From NCBI RefSeq assembly GCF_004366635.1, contig NZ_SORN01000001.1, positions 882,435 through 946,434 on the forward strand: 64,000 bases of DNA, read 5' to 3'. The notes beneath the pieces are model-generated. The model made no database searches and was not told the origin of the DNA. It saw only the letters and a program-made list of their open reading frames with translations. Positions within the stretch are counted from its first letter, which is position 1. Each line of letters begins with the position of its first letter. Source of the DNA: Roseinatronobacter bogoriensis DSM 18756. Lineage in GTDB: Bacteria; Pseudomonadota; Alphaproteobacteria; Rhodobacterales; Rhodobacteraceae. This document shows, in pieces, positions 60,536-64,000 of this stretch. A program made the position numbers and the translations under genes.

Positions 60536-61696
60536 TTAGGATTCAGGGGCGGGGCTGGGTGCCCATCCCTGCGTTGCGGCTTGTTCGGGGCGGGTGATGC
60601 CCATTTGCATCATGTTGCTGGCCATATCGTCGCGCAGGATCTGTGCCAGATGGCTGCCCCCCTGTGCCCCAAGGGCCCCAAGCGCGTAATGCCACCCGCG
60701 TCCCATCATGGTAAAATTAGCGCCAAAGGCGAGTGCGCGCAGCACATCAAGGCCCGTTTCAATTCCGCCATCGTAGATCAGGGGCATTTCCGGGCCGAGT
60801 GTCGCGCGAATTTGCCGCAGGGCATCCAGCGCGGGGGGCGCACCGTCGAATTGCCGCCCGCCATGATTGGACACCCAGATCGCATCGACCCCGGCGGCGC
60901 GCAAAGGGTCTGCATCTTGTGGGTCCAGAACCCCCTTCACCACAAGCGGACCTTCCCACAAGGCGCGCACGGCGTGCAGATAATCCCAATCCGGGGCTGC
61001 GCGCAGCAGATAGCCGGGATGGGCGGTCGAGGGGGCGTTGCCATCGAGTTTCAGGTAATCTTCCATCAGGCGCAGGCGGGGTTGGCCGTGGCGCAGGGTT
61101 CCCAGTGCCCAAGCAGGGCGCTGCGCGATTTGCCACAGCATCGCCGGGGTCAGTTTGGGGGGAATGGCAAGCTGCGCGCGCAACTGCCGCTCGCGCCGAG
61201 AGGGGCCGGGCAGATCAACCGTCAATACCAGCACCCGAAACCCCGCCTTGTGCGCGCGGGTCAGGATATCGGCGCGGATTGCAGGGTCTTTGGGTGGGTA
61301 AAGCTGAAACCAGCCCATATCGCCCGCGATAGGGCCAATCTCTTCGGGCAGGCGCGTGGCAACGGTGCTCAGGCAATAGGGCAGGCGGGTGCCTTGCGCC
61401 ATGCCTGCCAGCGCGGCTTCTGCGCCCGGCCAGATCAGCCCGGACATGCCAATTGGCGCGACCCCAACGGGCATGGCGTAGTCCTGCCCCAGAAACCGGG
61501 TGCTCAGGTCCGGCACGATAGCCCCGCGCAATATGGCCGGGCGAAACAGTACCTTATCCAATTCAGCGCGGTTGCGCGGCTTGACCGACTCGCGGCCCGT
61601 TGCGCTGTCCAGATATTCCCAAACGAACCACGGCACGCGGCGTTTGCACGTGGCTTTCAGATCGGACAAGGCGGGGTAGCGCAGATCAGGGCTCAT
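60536..61696 (-). CDS. lldD: FMN-dependent 2-hydroxyacid (L-lactate type) dehydrogenase
   Basis: This 386-residue alpha-hydroxy-acid oxidase/dehydrogenase begins with SDLKATCKRRVPWFVWEYLD and DSATG. The active-site block is WVSNHGGRQFDGAPPALDAL near residue 270, with the catalytic His and the substrate-binding Arg. PVGVAPIGMSGLIWPGAEAA and LIYDGGIETGLDVLRALAFG complete the family pattern. The likely substrate is L-lactate, but related enzymes oxidise glycolate or mandelate. It is divergent from the helicase gene. Confidence 0.9.
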   Translation of the reverse strand: MSPDLRYPALSDLKATCKRRVPWFVWEYLDSATGRESVKPRNRAELDKVLFRPAILRGAIVPDLSTRFLGQDYAMPVGVAPIGMSGLIWPGAEAALAGMAQGTRLPYCLSTVATRLPEEIGPIAGDMGWFQLYPPKDPAIRADILTRAHKAGFRVLVLTVDLPGPSRRERQLRAQLAIPPKLTPAMLWQIAQRPAWALGTLRHGQPRLRLMEDYLKLDGNAPSTAHPGYLLRAAPDWDYLHAVRALWEGPLVVKGVLDPQDADPLRAAGVDAIWVSNHGGRQFDGAPPALDALRQIRATLGPEMPLIYDGGIETGLDVLRALAFGANFTMMGRGWHYALGALGAQGGSHLAQILRDDMASNMMQMGITRPEQAATQGWAPSPAPES

Positions 61697-61754
61697 GAGG
61701 TGCGACTATATCCGGCGCGCAGCGCTTGCCAATGGCTATGCGCAAAATCTTCTG

Positions 61755-61769
61755 GAACACATGCAGAAC
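61755..61769. promoter_or_regulatory. LexA (SOS) box upstream of the helicase
   Basis: The sequence GAAC-ACATGCA-GAAC is a perfect match to GTTC-N7-GTTC read on the other strand, the LexA operator described for alphaproteobacteria including Rhodobacter. It ends 41 bases before the helicase ATG at 61811, where a repressor would block transcription. The divergent lldD gene starts about 60 bases away on the other side. Confidence 0.75.
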
Positions 61770-61810
61770 ACCGCTTCCCCTGCGGGGCTGGCCGCGCTAG
61801 AGTCCGCACC

Positions 61811-64000
61811 ATGTCAGATTTCAATGCCGATCTTCCGCTTTCCGCCCGCGCGATGGCCGCGCGCCCTGCACCCTATCTGGACGGGTTGAACCCGGCGCAG
61901 CGTCAGGCTGTCGAAACACTGGATGGCCCGGTGCTGATGCTGGCAGGGGCAGGCACGGGCAAGACCAAGGCCCTGACCGCGCGGATTGCGCATCTGTTGA
62001 ATTCTGGCCGTGCCTATCCTTCGGGGATTCTGGCAGTGACCTTTACCAACAAGGCCGCGCGCGAAATGAAACTGCGCGTTGGCGGCTATCTGGGCGAGGC
62101 TGTCGAGGGCATGCCCTGGCTTGGAACCTTCCATTCGATCAGCGCAAAACTTCTGCGCCGCCATGCGGAATTGGTGGGGTTGCAGTCCAATTTCACGATT
62201 CTGGACAGTGACGACCAGCTACGCTTGCTTAAACAATTGATCGCTGCGGCCAATATCGACGACAAGCGCTGGCCCGCGCGGTTGCTGGCGTCAATCATTG
62301 ATCAGTGGAAAAACCGCGCATGGCGGCCCGATCAGGTGCCAAGCGCTGAGGCCAACGCGTTCAACAATCGCGGGACAGAATTATACGCCGCCTATCAGGA
62401 CCGGCTGAAAACCCTGAATGCCTGTGACTTTGGTGATCTGCTGCTGCATTGCGTGACGATCTTTCAGGCCCACCCCGATGTGCTGAAAAGCTATCAGGAC
62501 CGCTTTCGCTATATTCTGGTCGATGAGTATCAGGACACCAATGTCGCGCAATATCTGTGGCTGCGCCTGCTGGCGGAAGGGCACAAGAATATTTGCTGTG
62601 TGGGCGATGATGACCAGTCGATCTATGGCTGGCGCGGGGCCGAAGTGGGCAATATTCTGCGCTTTGAGCGTGATTTCCCCGGCGCTACCGTCGTGCGGCT
62701 GGAACAGAATTACCGCTCTACCCCGCATATTCTGGCCGCAGCGTCGCAAGTGATCGCCGGGAACGAGGACCGGCTTGGCAAGACCCTGTGGACCGAAGCG
62801 CGTGCGGGTGAAAAGGTGCGGCTGATCGGCCATTGGGATGGCGAGGAAGAGGCGCGCTGGATCGGCGAGCAGATCGAGGATTTGAGCCGCGGCACGCGCG
62901 GGTTAAACTACTTCAGCTTGAACCAGATGGCGGTTCTTGTGCGTGCAAGCCACCAGATGCGCGCGTTCGAGGACCGTTTTCTGACGATTGGCCTGCCGTA
63001 TCGTGTGATCGGTGGGCCGCGTTTTTATGAACGCATGGAAATCCGCGATGCCATGGCGTATTTCCGCCTTGCGGTCAGTCCGGGCGATGATCTGGCGTTC
63101 GAGCGTATCGTCAATACCCCCAAACGGGGCTTGGGTGACAAGGCGCAGCAGACAATCCAGCGCGTGGCGCGAGCGCATGATGTGTCGCTGGTCCAAGGTG
63201 CGGCACTTGCGATCGAGGCGGGTGAGATCAAGGGCAAGGGCGCGGGGCAATTGCGCGCGCTGGTCGAGAATATCGCGCGCTGGCACAGGGCGGTTGGCAC
63301 GACAGGCGTTGCCGAGGCGGAAGATGACCTGATCGAGATCGTGCGCCCGGACGGAGATGCGCAAAACCATATCGAACTGGCAGAGCAGATTCTGGAAGAG
63401 TCGGGCTATACCGAGATGTGGCTGAACGACAAGACACCCGAAGCGCCGGGGCGGCTGGAAAACCTAAAGGAACTGATCAAGGCGCTGGAATCCTTCGAGA
63501 ACCTGCAAGGGTTTCTGGAGCATATTGCGTTGATCATGGATAATGACAGCGATGACTCAGAGGCCAAGGTCAGCATCATGACCTTGCATGGTGCCAAAGG
63601 GCTGGAATTTCCGGTCGTGTTCCTGCCCGGATGGGAAGACGGTTTGTTCCCCTCGCAACGCTCTATGGATGAATCCGGGCTAAAGGGGTTAGAGGAAGAA
63701 CGGCGGCTGGCCTATGTCGGCATTACCCGTGCCGAGCAGCTTTGCACGATCAGTTTCGCCGCAAACAGGCGCGTCTATGGCCAATGGCAGTCGCAGATGC
63801 CGTCGCGCTTTGTCGATGAATTGCCCGCCGAGCATGTCGAAGTGTTGACCCCGCCCGGTCTGTATGGTGGCGGGATGGGACATGTTGCCAGCACGATTGA
63901 AGATCGCGCGCAACGTGCCGATGTCTATAATTCGCCGGGGTGGCGGCGGTTGCAATCGGCCAATGAACGCCCGGTCAGCCAACCGCGTGAGGCGCGCAAT
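61811..64000 (+). CDS. UvrD/PcrA-family DNA helicase (3' end cut by window)
   Basis: The frame starts at the ATG at 61811 and is open for 730 codons to the window edge, so the C-terminus is missing. Superfamily 1 helicase motifs are complete as far as they go: Q motif LNPAQRQAVE, Walker A LMLAGAGTGKTKALTARI near residue 44, Ia VTFTNKAAREM, II ILVDEYQDTNVAQY, III VGDDDQSIYGWRGAEVGNI, IV VRLEQNYRSTPHIL, V SIMTLHGAKGLEF and VI EERRLAYVGITRAE. It unwinds DNA in excision and mismatch repair. A LexA box upstream predicts SOS induction. Confidence 0.96.
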   Translation, partial: MSDFNADLPLSARAMAARPAPYLDGLNPAQRQAVETLDGPVLMLAGAGTGKTKALTARIAHLLNSGRAYPSGILAVTFTNKAAREMKLRVGGYLGEAVEGMPWLGTFHSISAKLLRRHAELVGLQSNFTILDSDDQLRLLKQLIAAANIDDKRWPARLLASIIDQWKNRAWRPDQVPSAEANAFNNRGTELYAAYQDRLKTLNACDFGDLLLHCVTIFQAHPDVLKSYQDRFRYILVDEYQDTNVAQYLWLRLLAEGHKNICCVGDDDQSIYGWRGAEVGNILRFERDFPGATVVRLEQNYRSTPHILAAASQVIAGNEDRLGKTLWTEARAGEKVRLIGHWDGEEEARWIGEQIEDLSRGTRGLNYFSLNQMAVLVRASHQMRAFEDRFLTIGLPYRVIGGPRFYERMEIRDAMAYFRLAVSPGDDLAFERIVNTPKRGLGDKAQQTIQRVARAHDVSLVQGAALAIEAGEIKGKGAGQLRALVENIARWHRAVGTTGVAEAEDDLIEIVRPDGDAQNHIELAEQILEESGYTEMWLNDKTPEAPGRLENLKELIKALESFENLQGFLEHIALIMDNDSDDSEAKVSIMTLHGAKGLEFPVVFLPGWEDGLFPSQRSMDESGLKGLEEERRLAYVGITRAEQLCTISFAANRRVYGQWQSQMPSRFVDELPAEHVEVLTPPGLYGGGMGHVASTIEDRAQRADVYNSPGWRRLQSANERPVSQPREARN

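Overview
This is a GC-rich, densely coded chromosomal window from an alphaproteobacterium, almost certainly of the order Rhodobacterales (Roseobacter/Rhodobacter relatives). Several things point there together: a Flp/Tad pilus locus, an aa3-type oxidase cluster in the order coxB-ctaB-small ORF-ctaG-coxC-SURF1, a ChpT phosphotransferase next to a DUF3553 protein, ornithine-lipid genes olsB-olsA, and a two-armed flagellar cluster with MotE-like and DUF6468-like genes. No rRNA, tRNA, CRISPR array, prophage or complete insertion sequence was recognised. The only mobile-looking DNA is a short non-coding element present in two copies.

Layout. 1-3.4 kb: one end of a Tad pilus locus (OmpA-like lipoprotein, cpaC, cpaB, a Flp-like pilin), running off the left edge. 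3.7-11.5 kb: lytic transglycosylase, a two-subunit CoA-transferase, topA, dprA and tldD. 11.7-20.8 kb: cytochrome c oxidase subunits II and III with assembly genes, then SURF1, thrC, an M16 peptidase, a GNAT enzyme and an FAD-linked oxidase. 20.7-29 kb: AzlCD exporter, a membrane protein with greA, ETF-ubiquinone oxidoreductase, a TPR protein with ispE, and a polyprenyl diphosphate synthase. 29-34.4 kb: DUF2007 protein, a methyltransferase, nth with a PfkB kinase, htpX and a phosphatase. 34.4-38.3 kb: the complete serine pathway, serC-serA opposite serB. 38.4-48.6 kb: an M20 amidohydrolase, a glycine-zipper lipoprotein, chpT/DUF3553, olsBA, a ThiE-like protein, a TrmJ-like methylase, ctaA, an M32 carboxypeptidase and an orphan histidine kinase. 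48.9-56.9 kb: flagellar genes in two divergent arms (fliL-DUF6468-motE-motA-756-residue protein, and fliF-fliH-fliN-fliP). 57-64 kb: pyruvate carboxylase, an FMN-dependent 2-hydroxyacid dehydrogenase and the start of a UvrD/PcrA helicase.

How the genes work together. The ctaA product (heme A) and the ctaB product (heme O) feed the oxidase whose subunits II and III are at 11.7-15.2 kb, while CtaG and SURF1 help insert its cofactors. ChpT belongs to the CckA-ChpT-CtrA phosphorelay, and a near-consensus CtrA box lies between the two flagellar arms. A FNR-type box lies upstream of coxB and a perfect GAAC-N7-GAAC LexA box lies just upstream of the helicase gene. The serC leader can form hairpins that would expose or hide the ribosome binding site.

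The most unusual item is a 319-bp MITE-like element at 42713-43031. It has 25-bp terminal inverted repeats that begin with CTAG. Those end sequences supply the stop codons of both convergent neighbours. A diverged copy lies in the opposite orientation at about 30112-30350.
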